Shown here: positions 56,483 through 63,560 of the stretch, piece after piece
Numbering within the stretch: the stretch's first letter is position 1
How the letters are laid out: each line of letters opens with the position of its first letter
Origin: Microbacterium sp.
GTDB lineage: Bacteria > Actinomycetota > Actinomycetes > Actinomycetales > Microbacteriaceae
DNA: 64,000 bases
Reading direction: 5' to 3'
Assembly: GCA_003248655.1 (NCBI GenBank)
Contig: QFPM01000010.1
Location: 58,842-122,841, forward strand
Translations under genes and position numbers: made by a program
The notes under the pieces: model-generated
What the model saw: the letters and a program-made list of their open reading frames with translations, nothing else
Databases searched by the model: none
What the model was told of the DNA's origin: nothing

Positions 56483-56731
56483 TCAGCTGGCGCGGCGGGC
56501 GCGAGCGGCGCGGCGCTTGAGCGCGCGACGCTCGTCTTCGGAGAGGCCGCCCCACACGCCGGAGTCCTGTCCCGTCTCGAGTGCGTACTGCAGGCAGACC
56601 TCGGTCACGGTGCAGCGTGCGCACACGGCCTTGGCCTTCTCGATCTGATCGACGGCGGGCCCGGTGTTCCCCACGGGGAAGAACAGTTCGGGGTCAACGG
56701 TCAGGCAGGCGGACTTGTCGCGCCAATCCAT
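56483..56731 (-). CDS. whiB1: WhiB-family regulator, WhiB1-like
   Basis: An 82-residue Wbl protein with four Cys (SACLTVDP, VCARCTVTEVC), the GVWGGLSEDER turn and a basic tail (LKRRAARARRAS). Position beside pdtaS matches whiB1 (Rv3219). WhiB1 is essential and nitric-oxide-sensitive in M. tuberculosis. AGGAG lies 9 nt upstream of the ATG. The 229-bp region upstream (56732-56960) is divergent toward the small membrane protein; it has three tandem GAAGTG units but no clear promoter. Confidence 0.93.
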   Translation of the reverse strand: MDWRDKSACLTVDPELFFPVGNTGPAVDQIEKAKAVCARCTVTEVCLQYALETGQDSGVWGGLSEDERRALKRRAARARRAS

Positions 56732-56960
56732 AGTGGGGTGCTCCTTGATGCGGGAAGTGAAGTGAAGTGAGGGTCAGGACTCGGGTGTCCGATACCCTGG
56801 GGGTGTGCGAGCGGGGCTCGCCCCACTTCGCTGTGGGAGCACACTGATACGACAATCGTCCCATGCCGATTCAGATGAATCAAGGGTAAACAGGACGATC
56901 CTCGGGTTCGATAGCTGTGTATCTGCCCCATGCCGCCGTGCCGAGAGGAATCATTCGCCC

Positions 56961-57368
56961 ATGCCGACGTCGACGACCGAACGGCTGGCATCCGCTCTTC
57001 TCGCACTCGAGGGCGCTGGGTTGCTGGTCGTCGCCGGCATCGAAGTGGTCGCCCTGGTGACCGGGGATGCCGCGGATGTCGGCAGCTCCATCGCGCTGAT
57101 CGTGCTGACGGCGATCGGGGCGATCGCGGTGCTCGCGTTCGCTGTCGCGACCGCTCGCGGTCAGTCGTGGGGGCGCTCGGGCGGCATCGTCACGCAGCTG
57201 CTGATGCTCGCCGTCGCGTTCGGGGCGATCACCGGCCCCGCGCCCTCGCCGGGGTTCGCGCTTGCGACGGCGGCACCGGCGATCGTCGGACTTGCGTTGC
57301 TGATCGCGGCCGCCCGCCGCGCTGGCGCGCGGGCTCGCTCGGTCGACGACGATGCGCCCGCGGGCTGA
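56961..57368 (+). CDS. Small membrane protein
   Basis: 135 residues with four hydrophobic segments (about 12-34, 40-62, 75-95 and 102-124). GAGAGGAA is a good ribosome-binding site 11-18 nt before ATG 56961. It abuts bcp end-to-end (stops at 57366-57368 and 57369-57371). Not recognised as a named family; no charged loop motif suggests a transporter. Confidence 0.75.
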   Translation: MPTSTTERLASALLALEGAGLLVVAGIEVVALVTGDAADVGSSIALIVLTAIGAIAVLAFAVATARGQSWGRSGGIVTQLLMLAVAFGAITGPAPSPGFALATAAPAIVGLALLIAAARRAGARARSVDDDAPAG

Positions 57369-57836
57369 TCAGCCGAGCCCGAGGAGCTTCCGCAGGCGCG
57401 CGACGTGCCCCGTCGCCTTGACGTTGTAGAGCGCGTGCGCGATGGTACCGCCGTCATCCACCACGAACGTCGAGCGGATGACCCCCTCGACGACCTTGCC
57501 GTAGTTGAGCTTCTCGCCCCACGCGCCGTAGGCCTCGTGCACCGCGCGGTCGGGGTCGCTCAGCAGGTCGTAGGTGAGGCCGTCGCGCTGGCGGAACTCG
57601 CGCAGCTTCGCCGGGTCGTCGCGCGAGATGCCGAGCACCGTGTACCCGGCGGCCTGCAGGGGCGCGAGGCTGTCGCGGAAGTCGCACGCCTCGGTCGTGC
57701 AACCCGGCGTCATCGCGGCCGGGTAGAAGAACAGGATGACGCCGCCGCCCCGAAGGCTCTGCAGCGAGACGGACTTCTCGTCCTGATCGATCAGCGTGAA
57801 GTCGGGGGCGGGAGTTCCGGGTTCGAGCTGCGTCAT
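57369..57836 (-). CDS. bcp: Thioredoxin-dependent thiol peroxidase (Bcp/PrxQ)
   Basis: A 155-residue peroxiredoxin that reduces peroxides. FYPAAMTPGCTTEACDFRD has the peroxidatic Cys (GCT) and the resolving Cys five residues later, typical of the atypical 2-Cys PrxQ class. ATG 57836 gives the standard start (EPGTPAPDFTL); the longer frame adds 30 unrelated residues. It lies on the minus strand, downstream of rsgA. Confidence 0.94.
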   Translation of the reverse strand: MTQLEPGTPAPDFTLIDQDEKSVSLQSLRGGGVILFFYPAAMTPGCTTEACDFRDSLAPLQAAGYTVLGISRDDPAKLREFRQRDGLTYDLLSDPDRAVHEAYGAWGEKLNYGKVVEGVIRSTFVVDDGGTIAHALYNVKATGHVARLRKLLGLG

Positions 57837-57878
57837 GGCATCCAGCCTAGGCGGCCCCGCCCCGGCCCGGCGGCTCGC

Positions 57879-57982
57879 GAGAAACCCATCGCCGTGCTGA
57901 GAAACCATCGCCGTGCTGAGAAACACGTGCAGGAGTGATTTCTCGGCGGGCGAGTGGTTTCTCGCCGGGGCGCGGCCTCAGG
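57879..57982. repeat. Direct and inverted GAGAAAC repeats between rsgA and bcp
   Basis: GAGAAACCCATCGCCGTGCT (57879-57898) and GAGAAACCATCGCCGTGCT (57899-57917) are tandem copies differing by one base; a third GAGAAAC starts at 57918, and two inverted partners (GTGATTTCTC and GTGGTTTCTC) follow within 50 bp. The inverted copies could form hairpins. Confidence 0.8.
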
Positions 57983-58003
57983 CGGCCCCGCCGCGGCGCG
58001 GCC

Positions 58004-59041
58004 TCAGGCGAAGGTCGCGAGAAGGCGCTGCAGCGAGTCGAGCCTGGCCGCTCCGCGCGCGCCCAGACGGCCCTCGGCGACCGCCTCGACGATCGCGCAG
58101 TCGGGGGCGTCCGGCAGGTGTGTGCAGCCGCGCGGACACTCCTCGGCGACAACAGCGAGGTCGCTGAAGGCCCTCAGGATGTTGGCGGGGTCGACGTGCC
58201 CCAGGCCGAACGAGCGCACGCCGGGAGTGTCGATGACCCAGCCGCGGCCGTCGTCGCCGACGTAGCGCAACGACACCGTCGAGCTCGAGGTGTGGCGCCC
58301 ACGACCGGTGACCTCGTTGACGTGACCGGTCGCGCGATCCGCGCTCGGCACGAGCGCGTTCACGAGCGTCGACTTGCCGACGCCGGAGTGCCCGACGAAC
58401 ACCGTCGAATGCCCCACGAGGTGGCGCCCGATCTCCTCCGTCGGCATGTCGCCCGACCCGCTTTTGAACACGACGAGGTCGTCGACGCCCTCGAAGTGCG
58501 CGAGGAACTCGCTCGGGTCGGCGAGGTCGGTCTTGGTCACGACGAGAAGGGGGCGGATGCCGGCATCCAGAGCCGCGATGAGATAGCGGTCGACGAGGCG
58601 TGGCCGGGGCTCGGGGTCGGCGGCGGCGACGACGATGAGCATCTGGTCGGCGTTCGCGACGATGACGCGTTCGACCTGGTCGGTGTCGTCGGCGCTGCGG
58701 CGCAGGAGCGACGTGCGCTCCTCGATGCCGACAATGCGGGCGAGGGTTCCCTCGTCGCCCGTCGAGTCGCCGACGACGCGCGCCCGATCTCCCGTGACGA
58801 TCGGCTGCTTGCGGAGCTCGCGCGCGCGACTCGCGAGCGCCGTGTGCTCGTCGGGGCCGTCTTCGTCAAGCAACACGGTGTAGCGGCCCCGGTCGACGCC
58901 GAGCACGCGCGCGATGCGGGCGTCGGCGTGCGCGGGCCGGCGCTTCGTGCGCGGCCGGTTGGCCTTCGGGTTCGGCCGCACGCGGACGTCGGCTTCGTCG
59001 AACTCGGGTTCGTCGTCGTCGGGGTCGTCCAGCCAGCTCAT
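58004..59041 (-). CDS. rsgA: Ribosome small-subunit-dependent GTPase RsgA
   Basis: A 345-residue circularly permuted GTPase that helps mature the 30S subunit. OB-fold first, then the G4 motif VTKTDL, followed by the P-loop GHSGVGKST and G3 region DTPGVRSFG, the permuted order unique to this group. The C-terminal zinc site is CPRGCTHLPDAPDC. It lies 57 nt after aroA on the same strand. Confidence 0.95.
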   Translation of the reverse strand: MSWLDDPDDDEPEFDEADVRVRPNPKANRPRTKRRPAHADARIARVLGVDRGRYTVLLDEDGPDEHTALASRARELRKQPIVTGDRARVVGDSTGDEGTLARIVGIEERTSLLRRSADDTDQVERVIVANADQMLIVVAAADPEPRPRLVDRYLIAALDAGIRPLLVVTKTDLADPSEFLAHFEGVDDLVVFKSGSGDMPTEEIGRHLVGHSTVFVGHSGVGKSTLVNALVPSADRATGHVNEVTGRGRHTSSSTVSLRYVGDDGRGWVIDTPGVRSFGLGHVDPANILRAFSDLAVVAEECPRGCTHLPDAPDCAIVEAVAEGRLGARGAARLDSLQRLLATFA

Positions 59042-59098
59042 GTCACGCCAGAATCACACCGGGGCAGCAAGCCGCCGACCCGCCCCGACGAACGCCGG

Positions 59099-60436
59099 TC
59101 ATGCGCTCTTCACACTCGCGACGAGCTCGGCCCACAGCTGCGGGAACTCCGGCATCGTCTTGGCTGTCGTGCCGATGTCGTCGACCTCGACACCGGGCAC
59201 GCGCAGGCCGATGAGAGCCCCGGCGGTGGCGATGCGGTGGTCGTGGTGCGCGCGCCACAGTCCGCCGTGAAGCGGCGCGGGGGTGATGCGGATGCCGTCG
59301 GGCAGCTCTTCGGCGTTCCCGCCGAGCGCCCGCAGGTTGCTGACGAGCGCGTCGATGCGGTTCGTCTCGTGCCCGCGGATGTGCCCGATGCCGTGCAGCG
59401 TGGTCGGGGCGTCGGCGAAGGCCGCGAGGGCGAAGAGCGTCGGCGCGAGCTCGCTCGCCGCCGACAGATCGAGGTCGACTCCGGCGATGCCGCCGTGCGC
59501 CGTGACGGTCAGGGCGCCGCCGCGGCGGCCGGTGCGGGCGCCCAGCAGCGACAGGATCTCGGGCAGGAGCGCCCCCGGCTGAGTCGACGTCGGCGGCCAA
59601 CCCGGAATCGTCACCGCACCGCCCGTCAGCAGCGCCGCGCCCAGGAACGGTGCCGCGTTGGAGAGGTCGGGTTCGATCACGGCATCCCGCCCGCGCGGCA
59701 CACCGGCGGGAACGAGCCACTCGTGCGGGCCGTCGTGTTCGACCTGGATGCCGCGGCGTGCAAGCGTCTCGACGGTCATGTCGATGTGCGGCTGGCTCGG
59801 CAGGCGCTCGCCGGAGTGGCGCAGGTGCAGCCCGACGTCGAAGCGGGGGGCTGCGAGGAGCAGACCCGACACGAACTGGCTCGAGCCGCTCGCGTCGATC
59901 GTGACCTCGCCGCCGCGCACGTGGCCGCGCCCGCGCACCGTAAACGGCAGCGACCACGTTCCGCCGTCGTCGATGTCGGTGCCGATCTCGCGCAGCGCCC
60001 GGATCATCTCACCCATCGGGCGGTGGAGGGCGCTCTCGTGTGCGGTGATCGTCACGTCGCCGTGGGCGAGGCCCGCGAGCGGTGCGATGAAGCGCATGAC
60101 GGTGCCGGCCTGGCCGCAGTCGATCGTGACGTTCCCGCGGAACTCGGCGGGCGGCGTGATGCGGAAGTCGGGGCCGAACGGACCATCGCCGGCGACCTCG
60201 TCGATCTGCACGCCGAGTGCGCGTAGCGCCTCGACCATCCGCTCGGAGTCGTCGGAGTGCAGGGGAGCGCTCAGCGTGCTCGGGCCGTCGGAGAGGGCCG
60301 CGAGCACGAGCTTGCGGTTCGTGAGCGACTTCGAGCCGGGCACGGTGATCGTCGCCTGCACGGGGCCGTCGACGCGGGGCGCGGCCCACGGCGACGACGA
60401 GGCGGGCTGGCGGAGGGAATACCCGGTCGTGGTCAT
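59099..60436 (-). CDS. aroA: 3-phosphoshikimate 1-carboxyvinyltransferase (EPSP synthase)
   Basis: AroA joins shikimate-3-phosphate and phosphoenolpyruvate, the sixth step of the shikimate pathway. The 445-residue protein has PGSKSLTNRKLVLAAL near residue 35, the phosphate-binding SDDSERMVEALRALG, CGQAGTVMRF and the late HHDHRIATAGALIGL. A TAGGGT box (60445-60450, minus strand) is 8 nt before the ATG and may be its -10. The start region overlaps the SigR-type promoter of sigR. Confidence 0.96.
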   Translation of the reverse strand: MTTTGYSLRQPASSSPWAAPRVDGPVQATITVPGSKSLTNRKLVLAALSDGPSTLSAPLHSDDSERMVEALRALGVQIDEVAGDGPFGPDFRITPPAEFRGNVTIDCGQAGTVMRFIAPLAGLAHGDVTITAHESALHRPMGEMIRALREIGTDIDDGGTWSLPFTVRGRGHVRGGEVTIDASGSSQFVSGLLLAAPRFDVGLHLRHSGERLPSQPHIDMTVETLARRGIQVEHDGPHEWLVPAGVPRGRDAVIEPDLSNAAPFLGAALLTGGAVTIPGWPPTSTQPGALLPEILSLLGARTGRRGGALTVTAHGGIAGVDLDLSAASELAPTLFALAAFADAPTTLHGIGHIRGHETNRIDALVSNLRALGGNAEELPDGIRITPAPLHGGLWRAHHDHRIATAGALIGLRVPGVEVDDIGTTAKTMPEFPQLWAELVASVKSA

Positions 60437-60442
60437 CGGGTT
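60415..60442 (+). promoter_or_regulatory. SigR/SigH-type promoter of sigR
   Basis: GGGAAT (60415-60420) and GGTT (60439-60442) are 18 nt apart, matching the GGAAT-N18-GTT pattern of SigR/SigH-controlled promoters. It points toward sigR, so sigR probably activates itself. Its -35 lies inside the start of aroA on the other strand. Confidence 0.65.
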
Positions 60443-60444
60443 CT

Positions 60445-60450
60445 ACCCTA
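60445..60450 (-). promoter_or_regulatory. Putative -10 box of aroA
   Basis: TAGGGT on the minus strand, 8 nt before ATG 60436. It overlaps the expected transcription start of the opposite SigR-type promoter, so the two may interfere. Confidence 0.4.
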
Positions 60451-60480
60451 ACGAACCCGTCCGACACGCCAGAAAAGCAG

Positions 60481-61167
60481 GTGCACCAGTTGACAGCGAC
60501 CCTCGCACCGGTTATCGACGATCTCGCGCACGTAGACTGGGCCGCGATGGAAGAGCAGGCGGCCTCAGACGCGCAGACCGAGCAGGACCCGCGGACCCAG
60601 TTCGAGCAGCAGGCGCTGCCGTTCATGGATCAGCTCTACGCCGCCGCGATGCGGATGACCCGCAATCCTGCGGATGCCGCGGATCTCGTCCAAGAGACCT
60701 TCGTGAAGGCGTTCGCCTCGTGGGCATCCTTCACTCAGGGCACGAACCTCAAGGCGTGGCTCTACCGCATCCTCACGAACACGTACATCAACACGTATCG
60801 CAAGAAGCAGCGTGAGCCGTATCAGGGCACGATCGACGAGCTCGAGGACTGGCAGCTCGGCGGAGCCGAGTCGACGACCGCGACCAGCAGCCGCTCGGCC
60901 GAGGCGGAGGCGATCGACCACATGCCGGCATCCGTCGTGAAAGATGCCCTGCAGTCGCTTCCCGAGGATTTCCGCCTGGCGGTCTACCTCGCCGACGTCG
61001 AAGGCTTCGCGTATCAGGAGATCGCGGACATCATGAAGACCCCTATCGGCACGGTCATGAGCCGTCTGCACCGTGGCAGACGGATGCTGCGTGACCTGCT
61101 CGCCGATTATGCGCGCGAGCGCGGCATCGAGGTGCCCGCCGCGACCCCCTCAAGGAGCAAGAGATGA
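60481..61167 (+). CDS. sigR: Oxidative/disulfide-stress ECF sigma factor SigR/SigH
   Basis: The ECF sigma has region 2 (ALPFMDQLYAAAMRMTRNPADAADLVQETFVKAFASW) and region 4 (LPEDFRLAVYLADVEGFAYQEIADIMKTPIGTVMSRLHRGRR), as in Streptomyces SigR and mycobacterial SigH. Two starts are possible: GTG 60481 (228 residues) and ATG 60547 (206 residues). The short form fits a leaderless TAGACT box at 60533-60538; the long form can only come from the SigR-type promoter at 60415. The stop overlaps rsrA (ATGA). It senses thiol stress through RsrA. Confidence 0.94.
   Translation: MHQLTATLAPVIDDLAHVDWAAMEEQAASDAQTEQDPRTQFEQQALPFMDQLYAAAMRMTRNPADAADLVQETFVKAFASWASFTQGTNLKAWLYRILTNTYINTYRKKQREPYQGTIDELEDWQLGGAESTTATSSRSAEAEAIDHMPASVVKDALQSLPEDFRLAVYLADVEGFAYQEIADIMKTPIGTVMSRLHRGRRMLRDLLADYARERGIEVPAATPSRSKR
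60533..60538 (+). promoter_or_regulatory. Putative internal -10 box for the short SigR form
   Basis: TAGACT lies 8 nt before ATG 60547, within the coding region of the longer form. A transcript from here would be leaderless and make the 206-residue protein. Confidence 0.4.
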
Positions 61168-61409
61168 GCGACTGCGGCTGCGACAAAGCCCGAAAAGACC
61201 TGGAGGAGTACCTCCGCAACGAGGTGTGCAAGACCGAGCACTCCGACATCCGTGAGCACCTCGAGAGTTGCCCCGCGTGCCGTGACGAGGCCCTCGTCGC
61301 GACGACCCTGACCGCCGTCGTGGCACGCGCGTGCAAGGAGACCGCTCCCGAGCAGCTGCGCGACCAGGTGCTCGAGCGCCTGCGCGCCGAGCAGGCCACC
61401 CACCACTGA
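61164..61409 (+). CDS. rsrA: Zinc-binding redox anti-sigma factor RsrA
   Basis: An 81-residue ZAS-family anti-sigma. The HLESCPAC motif (H-x3-C-x2-C) and early Cys residues (DCGCDK, VCKTEH) bind zinc; disulfide formation releases SigR. AAGGAG (61152-61157) precedes the ATG, which overlaps the sigR stop (ATGA). It converges with the secreted protein gene 13 bp away. Confidence 0.94.
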   Translation: MSDCGCDKARKDLEEYLRNEVCKTEHSDIREHLESCPACRDEALVATTLTAVVARACKETAPEQLRDQVLERLRAEQATHH

Positions 61410-61422
61410 GCCGGGTCGCGCG

Positions 61423-61860
61423 TCAGCAGCTGACCGACGTGATGGCCGATTGGTAGGCGGCCGCGACGTTGGTGGATGCGCCCGCTCCGGCGCTCGCGCG
61501 GACGACCGACCCGGCGTTCGCATTGAGCACTCCCGAAGATCGAGCGTTCGCGATCGATCCGACGGTAGAGAGAGCCGCTGTCGATTTCGTGCCGCAGCTC
61601 GTCCAGCTGAGCTTCGTTCCGCTTCGGTTCACACCTGAGTACGCGCAGATGGCACCTGTGGCGCACGTTCCGACCGATCGCGCTCGGGCATCCGGAGCAT
61701 CGATCCGCATGCCGAGCGATGGCCACTCGGCGCTGGACGGCGTCAGAAGGACGCCGCCGGGCACCTCGGCGAGCGCGTACGCGACGGCAGGGTCGACAGA
61801 CTGATCTGCTGACGCGGTGAGCGGGGCCGCAGTGAGGGCCAGGATCGCGGTGACGAGCAC
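61423..61860 (-). CDS. Small secreted protein, peptidase inhibitor I36-like
   Basis: A 145-residue protein. A hydrophobic N-terminal signal (LVTAILALTAAPLTASADQ) and a segment ICAYSGVNRSGTKLSWTSC with paired Cys recall I36-type (SMI-like, beta/gamma-crystallin-like) inhibitor proteins. GTG 61860 has a GGGGAGG site, rather far upstream (10 nt), and the n-region lacks basic residues, so the start is uncertain. It may share transcription with the anti-sigma-like gene upstream. Confidence 0.6.
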   Translation of the reverse strand: MLVTAILALTAAPLTASADQSVDPAVAYALAEVPGGVLLTPSSAEWPSLGMRIDAPDARARSVGTCATGAICAYSGVNRSGTKLSWTSCGTKSTAALSTVGSIANARSSGVLNANAGSVVRASAGAGASTNVAAAYQSAITSVSC

Positions 61861-61882
61861 TCCGTTGCGACCTCCCCGGTCG

Positions 61883-62869
61883 TCAGTGCCACGCGAAGTA
61901 CTGCGTGACGGTGTTGGGCGGTACCTCGATGGTCGGGTCGTCGCCAACGACGTGTTCTTCCAGACCGATGATGCGGCCCGATTCCGGCGATGCGAGGACC
62001 GTCCACGCCCGATGCGGGTTGCTGTCGCTGCGGAGTCCGAAGGCGATCGCATCGCGGCCGAGGCGGTCGGTCGTCCGCCCGTCGAGCGAGAAGCCATCGA
62101 GGCTGGCGAGGAGTCGGAGGATTCGCGCGGTGTGCGGCCCAGACGGCGTCCACTCGTTCTGGACCATCATGATCAGCGGTGCCACGTCGCCGGCATCCGC
62201 GTCGGGTGGCAGGCCGAGCATGCGGAGGATATCTGCGTCGGACGAGTCCAGGAAGGTCAGATCTGCAAGGCCGGGAATGTACTCGCCCGCGGCGAACTCG
62301 TCGTCCGAAATCACCTCTCCGGGCGGGTAGTCATGGTCCAGTTGTGGTGTTCCGCGGCTGCCGTCTGCGAAGAACGGCTCAGCCGCCGTGATGACCAGGC
62401 GGGCGTTCCCGTCCGGACTCCAATCGAGATCGGAGACGCTCGCCTGCACACTGATGGATGCCGTCGGCGCACCCGTGTGGGCGATGCTCAGCGCCCACTG
62501 GTCGAACGAGGAACTTCGAGCATCCTGCGTTTCGCGAGAGGTCTCAAGTACGTTCGCGAGGCGCGCGACGGCATCCGCTGCGGTCTCATCGGATGCCGTG
62601 ATCGTGAGCGGTCGCGGCCCGTAAGCGGCAGCAGGGGTAGGCGTGAGCACCTGCCCGGCCACGATGGCGATGACCGCGATAGCCGCGGCAAGAGGCAGGG
62701 CGATCGCGAGCCGCCGCCGCCAGAGCCGGTGGGTTGCCACGGGGGCCGGACCTCCGGCCATGATCTCGTCGCGCACGCGGAGCTGGGCCGCCGTCGGCTC
62801 GGCATCTGCGGGAGTGCGGGCAGGATCCGCGCGGGTGAAGAGGTCGCTGATGGAGTCGCTGTCACGCAT
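61883..62869 (-). CDS. CU044_5270-like membrane protein, probable anti-sigma partner
   Basis: 328 residues: cytosolic N-terminus, one membrane segment (LAIALPLAAAIAVIAIVAGQVL, about 53-74) and a long extracellular region. This topology and its overlap with an ECF sigma gene are typical of proteins annotated CU044_5270 family that act with sigma factors. No zinc-binding ZAS motif is visible. The ATG lies 8 nt inside the end of the sigma gene, so they are co-translated. Confidence 0.75.
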   Translation of the reverse strand: MRDSDSISDLFTRADPARTPADAEPTAAQLRVRDEIMAGGPAPVATHRLWRRRLAIALPLAAAIAVIAIVAGQVLTPTPAAAYGPRPLTITASDETAADAVARLANVLETSRETQDARSSSFDQWALSIAHTGAPTASISVQASVSDLDWSPDGNARLVITAAEPFFADGSRGTPQLDHDYPPGEVISDDEFAAGEYIPGLADLTFLDSSDADILRMLGLPPDADAGDVAPLIMMVQNEWTPSGPHTARILRLLASLDGFSLDGRTTDRLGRDAIAFGLRSDSNPHRAWTVLASPESGRIIGLEEHVVGDDPTIEVPPNTVTQYFAWH

Positions 62870-63380
62870 GAATCCGCCCTCCTTGCTGCTCGTCTTCGCT
62901 TGTGAGGTGGAGGCGCAGCCGGGCGCGAGCGCGCGACAGACCCGTGGCGACCGCGCCGGGAGTCATGCCCAGGTAGTCGGCGATCTCGGATTGGGTCAGA
63001 CCATCCCAATAGTGCAACGCCACCAGGTCTCGGGCGTGGGGGCCCAACATCTCCACCGCTTCGCGCAGGATCAGGATGTCTGTCATCGCCACCTCGCGAC
63101 GCGCCGCGACCAGAAGGATCTGAGTCGTCTCGTCCGCCGCGCGCTTGCGCTGTGTGTCGCGGTAGTGGTGGCGAAGGTGATTCGCCGCTGTTACGAACAG
63201 CCAACCGCTCGGGAGCGGCTCTACGCCGACATCCTTCTGCCAGAGCACAGCGAACACCTTCTGCGTGATGTCGTCGGCGACGGCGAGGTCGTCGACGCGG
63301 CGCTCGACGTAACGCAGCACGCGCGTGTGATGGGCCGCCCACTGCGCGGCGAACCGCGTCTTGCGCTCCTGTTCTTGCAC
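62862..63380 (-). CDS. ECF-type RNA polymerase sigma factor
   Basis: A 172-residue sigma factor. Region 2: RVLRYVERRVDDLAVADDITQKVFAVLWQ; region 4: LGPHARDLVALHYWDGLTQSEIADYLGMTPGAVATGLSRARARLRLHL. The start is a GTG at 63380. It is coupled to the downstream membrane protein (8-nt overlap) and divergent from the RHS-type gene at 63561. The 180-bp region 63381-63560 is less GC-rich between 63440 and 63510 but shows no clear ECF promoter. Confidence 0.87.
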   Translation of the reverse strand: MQEQERKTRFAAQWAAHHTRVLRYVERRVDDLAVADDITQKVFAVLWQKDVGVEPLPSGWLFVTAANHLRHHYRDTQRKRAADETTQILLVAARREVAMTDILILREAVEMLGPHARDLVALHYWDGLTQSEIADYLGMTPGAVATGLSRARARLRLHLTSEDEQQGGRIHA

Positions 63381-63560
63381 GCGAACCTCGATGTCGATGA
63401 TGACGACGGGTCGCGGTGACAGCGACCGCGCTCAGCGTAACCGACACCGACATAGATTCCTTCAAGATTTTTCTCAGGGGACTGTAAGGATTCGCGTTCT
63501 GTGGGAATCAACAGGGTGAAGGCCCGTCCGGGCCCGCGACCTCACTCTCGGAGGCTTCCT

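Noticed and set aside
56732..56960. CRP-type operator upstream of whiB1
   Set aside because: A TGTG-CTCC-CACA palindrome is present, but the spacing is 4 nt, unlike the CRP half-site spacing, and no other match was seen.
57935..60226. 763-codon plus-strand frame over rsgA and aroA
   Set aside because: Both genes on the other strand have clear catalytic motifs; this frame has none and no ribosome-binding site.
60490..60538. TTGACA at 60490-60495 as the -35 partner of TAGACT at 60533-60538
   Set aside because: The spacer would be 37 nt, far outside the 16-19 nt range.
63381..63560. Autoregulatory ECF promoter between the sigma and RHS-type genes
   Set aside because: GGAATC occurs on both strands, but no -10 partner lies at the usual spacing.
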